Shown here in pieces: positions 47,837 to 56,714 of a DNA stretch of 64,000 nt. Positions within the stretch are counted from its first letter, which is position 1, and every line of letters begins with the position of its first letter. The stretch is from UBA4582 sp047629195 (GTDB lineage: Bacteria; Pseudomonadota; Gammaproteobacteria; Pseudomonadales; Azotimanducaceae), in assembly GCA_047629195.1 (NCBI GenBank), contig JBLHWY010000006.1, positions 1-64,000 on the forward strand. Direction: 5' to 3'. The notes under the pieces were generated by a model. The model ran no database searches and had not been told where the DNA came from. It saw only the letters and a program-made list of their open reading frames with translations. Both the position numbers and the translations under genes were made by a program.

Positions 47837-48802
47837 TCAAACACCATAGTCAGATTCAAATCGTAACGCCATATCTCTAGTCGCCCTAATCAGCGCGTCT
47901 ATCAACGCGTGTTCGGTCGCAGAATGGCCTGCTTCGCGAACCAGATATACCTGAGAGATTGGCCATGCAGCATGTAAGTCATGAGCATTCTGAACAGGGC
48001 ACAACATATCGTATCTGCCATGAACAATAATACCTGGAATGTCCTTCAACACAGCTGCATCACGGATTATTTGGCTATCTTCCAAAAAGCAGTTATTCAA
48101 ATAGTAGTGGACGCCAATTTTACAACGCGCCATCGCACGATGAGGGTCGGTAAGATGCTTCACCAACCGAGGGTTAGGGTGCAAGCTTGAACAATCAGCC
48201 TCCCAACGAGACCACGCTTTTGCGGCACCCATACGTGCCAATTCGTCGGTGCCATTTATTCGCCTGCCATATGCGGCCAACAAATCATCACGTTCCCCTT
48301 CAGAAATTGGTGCGACGTAGTCTTCCCAATGATCTGGATAGAACCGACTAACACCTTCCTGATAAATCCAGTTAATATCTTGCTTAGTGCCAAGAAAAAT
48401 ACCTCTCAGAACTAAAGCCAGCACATTTTCTGGGTAGGATTCTGCATAAACGAGCCCCAGAGTTGCCCCCCAGCCACCGCCAAATAACATAATCTTATCA
48501 ATTTTGAGAAACTTTCTTATCTTCTCAATATCTTCAACCAGCGACTGGGTATTGTTATTGGTAATATCACTGTGGGGCTTTGAACGTCCAGCACCTCGTT
48601 GATCAAACAAAATGATGCGATATTTTTCTGGATTAAAGAAACTACGACTATCAAATTCGCAGCCGGATCCTGGACCAGAATGAAGGAAAAAAACGGGAAT
48701 CCCGTCGGGTGTTCCACTCTCATCAACATAGATTTCATGAACATCGTCAACGGGAACCATATGACGAGTGTAAGGTTTAATCTCGGGGTATAGCGGTAGC
48801 AT
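47837..48802 (-). CDS. pip: Proline iminopeptidase (serine to glycine at the nucleophile)
   Basis: Alpha/beta-hydrolase of the prolyl aminopeptidase S33 family, which releases N-terminal proline. The 321 residues match family length: YPEIKPYTRHMVPVDDVHEI at the N-terminus, FLHSGPGSGCEFDSRSFF oxyanion region, RIILFDQRGAGRSKPH. The nucleophile elbow, normally GGSWG, reads GGGWG: codon 110 is GGC (minus strand of 48473-48475) instead of a serine codon. Asp265 (GRYDMLCP) and His293 (AGHSATE) of the triad are kept. Activity is therefore doubtful even though the frame is intact. Upstream it is divergent; next to dtd. Confidence 0.9.
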   Translation of the reverse strand: MLPLYPEIKPYTRHMVPVDDVHEIYVDESGTPDGIPVFFLHSGPGSGCEFDSRSFFNPEKYRIILFDQRGAGRSKPHSDITNNNTQSLVEDIEKIRKFLKIDKIMLFGGGWGATLGLVYAESYPENVLALVLRGIFLGTKQDINWIYQEGVSRFYPDHWEDYVAPISEGERDDLLAAYGRRINGTDELARMGAAKAWSRWEADCSSLHPNPRLVKHLTDPHRAMARCKIGVHYYLNNCFLEDSQIIRDAAVLKDIPGIIVHGRYDMLCPVQNAHDLHAAWPISQVYLVREAGHSATEHALIDALIRATRDMALRFESDYGV

Positions 48803-48879
48803 GTGGTTCCCTCAAGTAAGATCAGCGCAAATAAAAATAAAACCCTTCCAGAAGAAGAATCGAGCGAGAACTTGTTACG

Positions 48880-50700
48880 CTACGCTACTTTCTCTCGGCC
48901 TTTTCGCTTACGTTCATTTTCAGTCAGCAGTTTTTTCCGAATACGGATTGAGATTGGCGTTACCTCAACCAATTCATCGTCGTCAATAAATTCAATCGCT
49001 TGTTCCAGCGTATGGCGAATCGGAGAGTTCAGAATAATGCTCTCATCTGTTCCAGAAGCACGAACATTTGTTAATTGTTTACCCTTAAGCGGGTTAACAA
49101 CCAAATCGTTGCCACGTGAATGCAAACCAACGACCTGTCCTTCATATATCTGTTGATTAGGGTCGAGGAACATTCGGCCTCTGGCTTGAAGGTTGAACAA
49201 AGCGAACGCAAGGCATTTGCCGGTGACCATCGAAACCAGCACACCATTAGTTCTAGTACCAATTTCTTTACTGACAACGTCTCCGTAGCGAGAGAATATA
49301 CTTGTCATAATACCGGTACCGGAAGTCATCGCCAGAAAGTCTGACCTAAAGCCAATAAGACCCCGGGTCGGTATTTCATACTCAATTCGAATTCTACCTT
49401 TGCCATCGGGCAACATATTGCTCAGCACGCCTTTTCTTTTACCAAGGTCTTCCATCACACCACCCTGATGAATCTCTTCAACATCAAGCAGTACGTTTTC
49501 AAACGGCTCTTGTCGACGACCTTCAACCTCTTTAAAAATAACCTCAGGTCTACCGACCGCAAGCTCAAAGCCTTCTCTACGCATATTCTCAATTAAAATC
49601 GCAAGATGTAGCTCACCCCGACCGGATACTTTGAAACGATCAGCACTGTCGGTATCTTCTACTCGAAGGGCAACATTGTGAATCAATTCACGCTCAAGAC
49701 GTTCTCTAATGTTTCGACTGGTAACAAATTTACCATCCTGACCTGCAAACGGTGAGGTATTGACCTGAAACGTCATTGAAATCGTTGGTTCATCAACTTC
49801 CAGAGGAGGCAATGCTTCGACAAGCAATGGGTCACAAATCGTATCTGATATCTGAAGAGATTCAATGCCCGTAATACAAACAATGTCACCAGCTGCCGCA
49901 GAGTCAACTTCTATTCTTTCCAAGCCTTGGTATCCCATAATCTGAAGGATTTTGCCTTTACGTTCTTTGCCTTCCCGAGAGATTATCGTGACCTGCTGGC
50001 CTTTTTTCACTGTGCCGCGGGTAATTCTGCCAAGCCCAATAACGCCTACATAACTGCTATAATCCAGCGCACTGATCTGCATCTGCAACGGCGCTTCTCT
50101 GTCGACTTCGGGTGGTGGTACGTGATCAAGAATCGTCTGCATCAGACAAGCCATGTCGTCTTCAATCGCGTCCATGCTCAAACCAGCACGACCCTCAATA
50201 GCAGATCCATAAACTATTGGAAAATCCAACTGTTCATCGGTTGCACCAAGTTGATCGAAAAGCTCAAACACTTCATCTACAACCCAATCGGGCCGAGCAC
50301 CTTCACGATCTATCTTATTAACCATCAAAATGGGATTCAATCCGTTTGCAAAGGCCTTGCTAGTCACAAAACGGGTTTGTGGCATAGGGCCATCAACTGC
50401 ATCAACAATGAGCAGAACTGAGTCAACCATAGAGAGAATACGCTCTACTTCTCCACCAAAGTCCGCGTGCCCCGGGGTATCAACGATGTTGATCCTGTGA
50501 CCACGCCATTCTAGCGATGTATTCTTGGCGAGGATGGTAATGCCTCTTTCCTTTTCGATGTCATTCGAGTCCATCAAACGCTCGCCGTCTTCTTCACCGC
50601 GCTGAAGCGCACCAGCTTGAACAAGCAATTTATCGATAAGTGTCGTTTTACCATGGTCAACATGGGCAATAATGGCGATATTTCTAATGTTTTGTATCAT
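48880..50700 (-). CDS. typA: Ribosome-associated GTPase TypA/BipA
   Basis: Translational GTPase involved in 50S assembly and stress and cold adaptation. Visible: IAIIAHVDHGKTTLIDKLL (G1), RGITILAKN (G2), DTPGHADFGGEVER (G3), MVNKIDREGARPDWV (G4), followed by domain II and EF-G-like C-terminal domains with the BipA-specific ending. I chose the ATG at 50700, which has GGAG before it; the frame extends to 50766 but the added 22 residues are unlike TypA. 606 residues. Divergent from the PP-loop gene. Confidence 0.97.
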   Translation of the reverse strand: MIQNIRNIAIIAHVDHGKTTLIDKLLVQAGALQRGEEDGERLMDSNDIEKERGITILAKNTSLEWRGHRINIVDTPGHADFGGEVERILSMVDSVLLIVDAVDGPMPQTRFVTSKAFANGLNPILMVNKIDREGARPDWVVDEVFELFDQLGATDEQLDFPIVYGSAIEGRAGLSMDAIEDDMACLMQTILDHVPPPEVDREAPLQMQISALDYSSYVGVIGLGRITRGTVKKGQQVTIISREGKERKGKILQIMGYQGLERIEVDSAAAGDIVCITGIESLQISDTICDPLLVEALPPLEVDEPTISMTFQVNTSPFAGQDGKFVTSRNIRERLERELIHNVALRVEDTDSADRFKVSGRGELHLAILIENMRREGFELAVGRPEVIFKEVEGRRQEPFENVLLDVEEIHQGGVMEDLGKRKGVLSNMLPDGKGRIRIEYEIPTRGLIGFRSDFLAMTSGTGIMTSIFSRYGDVVSKEIGTRTNGVLVSMVTGKCLAFALFNLQARGRMFLDPNQQIYEGQVVGLHSRGNDLVVNPLKGKQLTNVRASGTDESIILNSPIRHTLEQAIEFIDDDELVEVTPISIRIRKKLLTENERKRKGREKVA

Positions 50701-50839
50701 GGTCACTCCAGACGAAGACGCGGCATTATACAGGTTGACACGGATGATTAAAGAGCTACGTATCAAGGTAAATTAATAAGCAATAGGTTACAATCGCCCG
50801 CTTGTATACAAAACCCCTCTTCAAATCAGCAAAATCACC

Positions 50840-51901
50840 ATGACTAAGCAACGTAAAGCCGTTTCCCTTATCTCGGGCGGGCTAGATTCTATGCTGGCTA
50901 CACGCGCCATTCAGGAGCAGGGCATCCACGTCGAAGGGATAAACTTCTATACCGGATTCTGCGTCGAAGGCCACACGCACGCTATTCGTCGTAAAGACAA
51001 AGACAAGCAGAAACGCAACAATGCTCTGTGGGTGGCTGAACAGCTAGGTATCAAGCTGCACATCATCGATGTCATAGAAGACTATAAAGAAGTACTCATC
51101 AATCCCAAGCACGGCTATGGCCAACACATGAATCCTTGTCTCGATTGCAAGATTTTCATGGTAAACAAGGCGCAGACTTGGGCTTGGATGGAAGAAAACC
51201 AGTTCGACTTCATCATTACAGGCGAAGTAATCGGGCAAAGACCCAAGTCCCAAAGAAAGGCAACCATGCCGATAATTGCCAGCGAATCTGGTGCAGACGA
51301 CCGCCTATTACGCCCACTTTGCGCAAAGAATTTACCGCCAACCTTACCTGAACGAGAAGGCTGGATTGATCGCGACAAGCTTTTTAACTTCAGTGGCCGA
51401 AGCCGAAAGCCCCAGATGGCGCTTGCTGCCCAATACGGGTTCGCTGAATATTCTCAACCAGCAGGTGGCTGTTGTTTCCTGACAGACCCGAATTATTCTG
51501 ACAGGCTTGGCGATCTTTGGCGTGCGCGCGGCAGCAAAAATTACGATCTTGACGATATTATGTTGTTAAAGGTAGGTCGGCACTTGCGACCGGCACCACA
51601 TTTCAAGATCATTGTAAGTCGAGAGGAAGGTGAGAATAACTATCTCGCTGGTTATCGTAATCAGTTTATATCGCTTAAAACGACGTCTCACGAAGGTCCC
51701 ACCGCACTGTTGGATGGCGACCTGACGACAGATTCAGCGAAACAAGATATCGAACTTGCCGCAAGAATAGTTGCAAGATTTAGCCAAGGTCGCGAGGCAG
51801 AACAAGTTCGCGTACAAATTAGACAACCAGATGGCGCCGAAAGTGAACTGTCAGTATCGCCGATGCCAACTCAATCAATGAAGCAGGGTTGGTATGTTTA
51901 G
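50840..51901 (+). CDS. PP-loop ATPase / tRNA thiolation-type protein with NFACT-R-like C-terminus
   Basis: Predicted adenylating sulfurtransferase of 353 residues. The N-terminal PP-loop SLISGGLDSMLATRAI resembles MnmA/ThiI-type tRNA thiouridylases. Two cysteine sites, NPCLDCKIFM and GGCCFLTDP, could handle sulfur or a metal. The C-terminal part (about residues 235-330; GRHLRPAPHFKIIVSREEGE, then NNYL) looks like an NFACT RNA-binding module. A TusA sulfur carrier follows about 80 bp downstream, consistent with tRNA sulfur relay. It is distinct from canonical MnmA or ThiI. The substrate is inference. Confidence 0.72.
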   Translation: MTKQRKAVSLISGGLDSMLATRAIQEQGIHVEGINFYTGFCVEGHTHAIRRKDKDKQKRNNALWVAEQLGIKLHIIDVIEDYKEVLINPKHGYGQHMNPCLDCKIFMVNKAQTWAWMEENQFDFIITGEVIGQRPKSQRKATMPIIASESGADDRLLRPLCAKNLPPTLPEREGWIDRDKLFNFSGRSRKPQMALAAQYGFAEYSQPAGGCCFLTDPNYSDRLGDLWRARGSKNYDLDDIMLLKVGRHLRPAPHFKIIVSREEGENNYLAGYRNQFISLKTTSHEGPTALLDGDLTTDSAKQDIELAARIVARFSQGREAEQVRVQIRQPDGAESELSVSPMPTQSMKQGWYV

Positions 51902-51982
51902 ACCGAGATAAACCGACTCCTATAATCTATTTTTGTTAGAAACCAGCAACTAGTAACCGCCTCCACCAACCGACCACAACCG

Positions 51983-52243
51983 ATGAGCCTTAGAAACATG
52001 ACCGATCAAGCGCCGACAACTCACGAGCTAGATGCTCGCCGCATGTTGTGCCCGATGCCGGTAATTCGCACCCAGGACAAAATCAAAACCTTACAGCCCG
52101 GATCGCTCCTCAGAGTCTATTGTACGGATCCAGGCGTTAAAGCTGATATACCAACTTGGTGCAGAATCAACGGACATAGTGTCGTGGCTATCGAAGAACA
52201 AGCTCAGGAAATCCAGATTACTATTGAAGTTGGCGCAGATTGA
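51983..52243 (+). CDS. TusA-family sulfur carrier protein
   Basis: Small sulfur-relay protein with a single catalytic Cys in the CPxP motif: RMLCPMPVIRTQDKIKTLQP. The fold includes GSLLRVYCTDPGVKADIPTW and the conserved HSVVAIEEQ. About 86 residues from 51983, or 81 if translation begins at the internal ATG (51998). It sits after the PP-loop gene, suggesting a joint sulfur-transfer role. Which TusA subfamily is not clear. Confidence 0.85.
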   Translation: MSLRNMTDQAPTTHELDARRMLCPMPVIRTQDKIKTLQPGSLLRVYCTDPGVKADIPTWCRINGHSVVAIEEQAQEIQITIEVGAD

Positions 52244-52244
52244 T

Positions 52245-52261
52245 AGCACTATTATGGTGCG
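52245..52261 (+). promoter_or_regulatory. Probable NtrC-binding site upstream of glnA
   Basis: AGCACT-ATTAT-GGTGCG matches the NtrC dyad TGCACC-N5-GGTGCA at ten of its twelve half-site positions, allowing T for C at position six. It is centred about 110 bp upstream of the glnA sigma-54 promoter and about 137 bp from the expected start, close to the E. coli glnAp2 enhancer distance. It also overlaps the left arm of the hairpin at 52249-52286. Confidence 0.65.
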
Positions 52262-52286
52262 CAAATAATTATACGCACCATAATAG
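52249..52286. terminator. Hairpin after tusA
   Basis: CTATTATGGTGCG (52249-52261), a 12-nt loop, CGCACCATAATAG (52274-52286): a perfect 13-bp inverted repeat starting 6 bp after the tusA stop. No T run follows. It may end the upstream transcript, or may itself be a doubled regulatory dyad for glnA. Confidence 0.5.
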
Positions 52287-52363
52287 CCCAACCGCTCGTT
52301 CTTTTGATCCACGCTAGCCCTCTGAAAATGCGGATCTAATATCGGTTTCTTATTCGGTAACGA

Positions 52364-52379
52364 TGGCATATTCTTTGCT
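52364..52379 (+). promoter_or_regulatory. Sigma-54 promoter of glnA
   Basis: TGGCATA-N4-TTGCT agrees with TGGCACG-N4-TTGCW, including the GG and GC pairs at exactly the -24/-12 spacing. It lies 53 bp before the glnA ATG, with a NtrC-type dyad upstream. Confidence 0.82.
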
Positions 52380-52431
52380 CCTTAAATTGCACCAAGATTA
52401 ATCAGCTAACCCATTTGGAGAACAGGACGCT

Positions 52432-53844
52432 ATGTCACAGAAGACACTCAACCTAATAAAAGAAAGCGAAGCAAAGTGGGTCGACCTACGTTTCACTGAC
52501 CCACGCGGCAAAGAACATCATGTCACCAATCACAGAGACACGATCGATGAAGACTTTTTTGAAGTCGGCGCGATGTTTGACGGATCGTCCATTGCTGGTT
52601 GGAAGGCTATTAATGAATCGGACATGATTTTAATGCCTGATGATTCAAGTGCTGTCGTCGATCCGTTCACAGAAGAGACAACCGTTAACCTTCGTTGCAA
52701 CATTGTCGAGCCTTCCACGCTACAGGGCTACGAAAGAGACCCACGCTCTCTGGCGCAGAGAGCAGAAGCTTACCTCAAGTCAACAGGCATAGGTGATACA
52801 GCTTACTTTGGTCCTGAACCAGAATTTTTCATATTTGACGATGTTAAATATAAAAATGACATGAGCGGTGCTATGTACCAAATAGGCTCTGAAGAAGCGG
52901 CATGGATGAGTGGCAGCGACATTGAAGGCGGCAACATGGGTCACAGACCCGGCGTCAAAGGCGGCTATTTTCCAGTACCGCCAGTAGATTCTCTATACGA
53001 TATCCGAAACTCAATGTGTTCCGCGATGGAGGCAATGGGGCTAAAAATTGACCTACACCACCACGAAGTAGGCACTGCCGGGCAGTGTGAGATCGGTGTG
53101 CCATTTAACACACTGACTCAGAAAGCAGACGAAGTTCAAATTTACAAGTATTGCGTACTGAACGTCGCACATGCGTATGGTAAAACAGCGACATTCATGC
53201 CTAAACCACTCGTGGGTGACAATGGCAGTGGCATGCACCTGCACCAATCGATATGGAAAGACGGTACCAACCTGTTCGCAGGTGATGGCTATGGTAATCT
53301 CTCTGAAACTGCATTGCATTACATAGGCGGCATTATCAAACATGCGAGAGCTATTAATGCATTCTCTAATGCCAGCACAAACTCCTACAAACGTTTGGTT
53401 CCTGGGTTCGAGGCGCCTCTCGCGCTGGTTTATTCAGCGCGAAATCGCTCAGCCTCAATACGTATTCCGTATGTACAGGGCGGAAGCCCCAAAGGCGTCA
53501 GAGTAGAAGTGCGTTTTGGGGATGCAACAGCAAACCCTTACCTCATGTTCTCTGCAATGATGATGGCTGGACTTGACGGGATTAAGAATAAAATAGAGCC
53601 TATAGGACCACTCGACAAGGATTTATATGACCTGCCGGCCGAAGAGCTATCAGGTTTACCGACTGTTTGTAGCTCACTTGAACAAGCGCTCGACTGCCTG
53701 GACAAGGACCGCGCGTTTTTAACTGAAGGTGACGTATTTACAGATTCAGTTATCGACGGCTACATCGCCCTGAAGTCCGAAGAAGTAGAACGATTGAACT
53801 CAAGCACACACCCAGTTGAGTTCGAGATGTACTACAGCGTATAA
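52432..53844 (+). CDS. glnA: Glutamine synthetase type I
   Basis: Makes glutamine from glutamate, ammonia and ATP, the entry point for nitrogen with GltBD. The 470 residues are normal. Visible: MFDGSSIAGWKAINESDM, the metal and ATP motifs FGPEPEFFIFDD, HHHEVGTAGQCEI and GSGMHLHQSIWKDG, SRNRSASIRIP-like ARNRSASIRIP, and the adenylylation tyrosine in DKDLYDLPAEE, so GlnE control is expected. AGGA lies before the ATG. A sigma-54 promoter precedes it and a strong terminator follows. Confidence 0.98.
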   Translation: MSQKTLNLIKESEAKWVDLRFTDPRGKEHHVTNHRDTIDEDFFEVGAMFDGSSIAGWKAINESDMILMPDDSSAVVDPFTEETTVNLRCNIVEPSTLQGYERDPRSLAQRAEAYLKSTGIGDTAYFGPEPEFFIFDDVKYKNDMSGAMYQIGSEEAAWMSGSDIEGGNMGHRPGVKGGYFPVPPVDSLYDIRNSMCSAMEAMGLKIDLHHHEVGTAGQCEIGVPFNTLTQKADEVQIYKYCVLNVAHAYGKTATFMPKPLVGDNGSGMHLHQSIWKDGTNLFAGDGYGNLSETALHYIGGIIKHARAINAFSNASTNSYKRLVPGFEAPLALVYSARNRSASIRIPYVQGGSPKGVRVEVRFGDATANPYLMFSAMMMAGLDGIKNKIEPIGPLDKDLYDLPAEELSGLPTVCSSLEQALDCLDKDRAFLTEGDVFTDSVIDGYIALKSEEVERLNSSTHPVEFEMYYSV

Positions 53845-53880
53845 CGCTCAGTGGTCACAGCAACAAGGTAGCAAATACGA

Positions 53881-53914
53881 AAACCTCTGATCTCAATGAT
53901 CAGGGGTTTTTTTT
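53881..53914 (+). terminator. Rho-independent terminator of glnA
   Basis: AACCTCTGATC (from 53882), TCAAT loop, GATCAGGGGTT, with one G-U pair, is followed by a run of eight T residues ending at 53914. It separates glnA from ntrBC. Confidence 0.92.
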
Positions 53915-53993
53915 CCTCAAATTCTAGAATCACTTTTTTCACATCCCCGTTTCTGGAAACATATTGATTTTCGCCAATCAATCCGATGCCGGA

Positions 53994-54010
53994 TGCACTA
54001 CAATGGTGCA
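53994..54010 (+). promoter_or_regulatory. NtrC-binding site upstream of ntrBC
   Basis: TGCACT-ACAAT-GGTGCA matches the NtrC consensus TGCACC-N5-GGTGCA with a single change. It lies 66 bp upstream of the sigma-54 -24 element of ntrB, the usual enhancer range. Confidence 0.8.
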
Positions 54011-54075
54011 AAACGCTATCCATCTCAGAAGCGTATTTCACAACTTCTGCAGCTTACGAAAGACATTTTATAAAC

Positions 54076-54091
54076 TGGTGCGAAAATTGCA
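54076..54091 (+). promoter_or_regulatory. Sigma-54 promoter of ntrBC
   Basis: TGGTGCG-N4-TTGCA fits TGGCACG-N4-TTGCW with two changes at positions 4-5 and exact GG/GC spacing. It is 42 bp before the likely ntrB start at 54133. Together with the NtrC box upstream it suggests autoactivation of ntrBC. Confidence 0.75.
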
Positions 54092-54132
54092 TTGCTTTAC
54101 AAAGATACTTAAAACTCGAACGACGCATCTGC

Positions 54133-55263
54133 ATGAAAACTAAACGAGTGGACTTACCCATGACCGAACAGACCATGGAAAGCATGTTCAACACCATGAA
54201 CATCGCTGTGCTCTGTCTGGATCACGAACTCACGATCAGGTATATCAATCAATCCGCTGAAAGCCTACTCGATGTCTCAGCTAACCGAGCAATTAGCCTC
54301 CCGCTAACAGATCTGATACTGAATTCAAAAGAGATTGAATCAGTACTATTCGACGCGATTCAAATACAACACCCCTACACTCAACGGCGTGCAATTTTCC
54401 AATTACATGACGCTAGTAGTGTTACCGTCGATTACACCGTGACGCCGTGGCAAAATGAAAACTGGCCTAGACTGATCATTGAACTCTATCCCATGGATAG
54501 ATTTCTCCGAATAGACCGCGACGAAGCTCTCATAAGCCATCAGGAAATCGCTCGGCAGATGATTAGAGGGCTCGCGCATGAAATCAAGAACCCATTAGGT
54601 GGAATTCGTGGCGCTGCTCAACTGTTAGCACGGGAACTGGCAACGCCAGAGTTGCAGGAATTTACAGAAATTATCATCTCAGAAACGGACCGTCTGACCT
54701 CCCTCGTTGATAGATTACTTGGCCCAAAGTCACGACCAGAACCTGTATTCACTAACATCCATAGATTACTGGAACGGGTGCGAACCCTTGTTGAACTGGA
54801 GTTCCCTTCTTCTATCGAGGTCGCCCGAGACTACGATCCGAGCATACCGGAAGTTACTGTGGACCCAGGGCTCTTGATCCAGGCCTTTCTCAACATTACC
54901 CGTAATGCAGTTCAAAGCCTTACTGAAACAGCGAAACAAGATTCCAACAAGAATGGAGACTGGAAGCCTAGTGTCAAGTTCACCACCAGAACATTGAGAC
55001 AATATGCTATCGGCCAAAAATTTCATCGAGTGGCGTTAAAAATAGACATAGAGGATAACGGTAACGGAGTTCCTGAGAACATCCGAGACCAACTTTTTTT
55101 CCCGATGATCACGGGAAGATCCGACGGCACCGGCCTTGGACTTTCTATCGCGCACTCTATCGTGCATCAACATGGCGGGGCGATCGAATTTGAAAGCGAG
55201 CCTGGCAGAACAATTTTTTCAATTATATTGCCCTTGGAGTTAAACAATGAACCCTCAGTCTGA
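54133..55263 (+). CDS. ntrB: Nitrogen regulation sensor histidine kinase NtrB
   Basis: Cytoplasmic kinase/phosphatase that sets NtrC phosphorylation in response to PII. Visible: an N-terminal PAS domain (MNIAVLCLDHELTIRYINQS), the H box GLAHEIKNPLGGIRGAAQL, N box NITRNAVQSLTE, and ATP-lid boxes IEDNGNGVPENI and GTGLGLSIAHSIV. I start at ATG 54133; 54160 is a fair alternative, and an upstream frame to 53986 would run through the sigma-54 promoter, so is unlikely. The ntrC start overlaps its end by 17 bp. Confidence 0.93.
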   Translation: MKTKRVDLPMTEQTMESMFNTMNIAVLCLDHELTIRYINQSAESLLDVSANRAISLPLTDLILNSKEIESVLFDAIQIQHPYTQRRAIFQLHDASSVTVDYTVTPWQNENWPRLIIELYPMDRFLRIDRDEALISHQEIARQMIRGLAHEIKNPLGGIRGAAQLLARELATPELQEFTEIIISETDRLTSLVDRLLGPKSRPEPVFTNIHRLLERVRTLVELEFPSSIEVARDYDPSIPEVTVDPGLLIQAFLNITRNAVQSLTETAKQDSNKNGDWKPSVKFTTRTLRQYAIGQKFHRVALKIDIEDNGNGVPENIRDQLFFPMITGRSDGTGLGLSIAHSIVHQHGGAIEFESEPGRTIFSIILPLELNNEPSV

Positions 55264-56662
55264 AATATGGGTTGTCGATGATGAAAGATCAATTCGCTGG
55301 GTGTTGGAGAAAGCACTGACCCAGGAAGCACTAACCGTTCGCTGTTTCGAGAATGGCGAATCAATGCTTGCTGCCCTACCTCATGCGAACCCAGACGTTA
55401 TTATTAGCGATATACGCATGCCCGGTATCAGCGGTTTATCGGTGCTGTCCAGAGTTAAAGATGAGTATCCCGCTATCCCAGTAATAATAATGACCGCTCA
55501 TTCCGACCTTGATAGCGCGGTATCTTCAATTAGCGGAGGGGCTTACGAATACCTACCCAAACCTTTCGAGGTTGACGAAGCAACAGCACTAGTAAAACGC
55601 GCCCTGCGTCATCGCAAGGATCTCGAATCAGAAATTGTCGAGCAGCAAGACAACGAAGAAAACCCTGAAATTATTGGCAAAGCCCCTGCTATGCAGGAAG
55701 TTTTCAGAGCAATTGGGCGCTTATCAAAATCAAACGTTACCGTCTTGATCAATGGACAATCCGGTACGGGCAAAGAATTAGTCGCGCGCGCTTTACATAA
55801 ACACAGCCCTAGGGCAAACAGCACTTTTGTTGCACTCAACATGGCCGCGATTCCAGCAGACCTGGTGGAATCTGAACTTTTTGGCCATGAGAAAGGTGCC
55901 TTTACTGGAGCAAACGCCCAACGGAAAGGAAGATTCGAACAAGCCGACGGAGGTACTTTGTTTCTCGACGAAATAGGTGACATGCCTTCTGAGACTCAGA
56001 CACGGCTCTTAAGAGTTTTGTCAGATGGTGAATATTATCGCGTTGGTGGTCACGATCCCCTTAAGGCGGACGTTAGAATTATAGCGGCCACCCATCAAGA
56101 TCTAGAGTCTCTGGTATCACAAAATCGGTTTCGAGAAGATCTATTTCATCGACTCAATGTCATACGCATTCATATCCCTGATCTATGTGAGCGAAGAGAA
56201 GATATCCCTCTACTCTCAGAGCATTTTCTGAGACAAGCTGCAGCTGAACTGAACGAAGACGTTAAGACGCTGAAATCCGAGACGCTTGCATATCTGCAAA
56301 CACTTTCGTGGCAGGGAAATGTAAGACAACTTGAAAATTTCTGCCGCTGGATTACTGTCATGGCAGTTGGGGTTGAAGTATCAATTGAAGACTTACCGCT
56401 AGAGCTACAGCACAAAGACAAGCACGAGGCTTCTAATTCCGATTGGGAAAAAGCGCTTGCAGCATGGGCAAGGAACCGCCTGAATGGACATTCAATGGCT
56501 GAGCCCGGGTTACTCGACGAAGCACTACCACAATTTGAACGCATTATGATCCGCGCAGCGTTAGAGCAGACTGGAGGTCGAAAAAGAGACGCATCGCTAC
56601 TTCTAGGTTGGGGTAGAAACACACTAACGAGAAAGATGAGTGAACTTGGACTTACAACCTGA
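55247..56662 (+). CDS. ntrC: Nitrogen regulation response regulator NtrC
   Basis: Sigma-54 activator. Domains in order: receiver with VIISDIRMPGISGL (phospho-Asp near 54), AAA+ with Walker A NGQSGTGKELVARAL, the sigma-54-contact loop GAFTGA inside GHEKGAFTGANAQ, Walker B GGTLFLDEIGDMP, and a Fis-type helix-turn-helix at the C-terminus (RKRDASLLLGWGRNTLTRKM). 471 residues, normal. GGAG lies before ATG 55247, which overlaps ntrB. Convergent with the MSHA operon. Confidence 0.97.
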   Translation: MNPQSEIWVVDDERSIRWVLEKALTQEALTVRCFENGESMLAALPHANPDVIISDIRMPGISGLSVLSRVKDEYPAIPVIIMTAHSDLDSAVSSISGGAYEYLPKPFEVDEATALVKRALRHRKDLESEIVEQQDNEENPEIIGKAPAMQEVFRAIGRLSKSNVTVLINGQSGTGKELVARALHKHSPRANSTFVALNMAAIPADLVESELFGHEKGAFTGANAQRKGRFEQADGGTLFLDEIGDMPSETQTRLLRVLSDGEYYRVGGHDPLKADVRIIAATHQDLESLVSQNRFREDLFHRLNVIRIHIPDLCERREDIPLLSEHFLRQAAAELNEDVKTLKSETLAYLQTLSWQGNVRQLENFCRWITVMAVGVEVSIEDLPLELQHKDKHEASNSDWEKALAAWARNRLNGHSMAEPGLLDEALPQFERIMIRAALEQTGGRKRDASLLLGWGRNTLTRKMSELGLTT

Positions 56663-56714
56663 ACCTAAGACAAAGACCCTCAGGCGTAGTTTTAGTAGAG
56701 GGGGTAGAGCGAGA

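Noticed and set aside
53986..54132. Longer NtrB starting at 53986
   Set aside because: The extra 49 residues run across the NtrC site and sigma-54 promoter and have no PAS-domain character.
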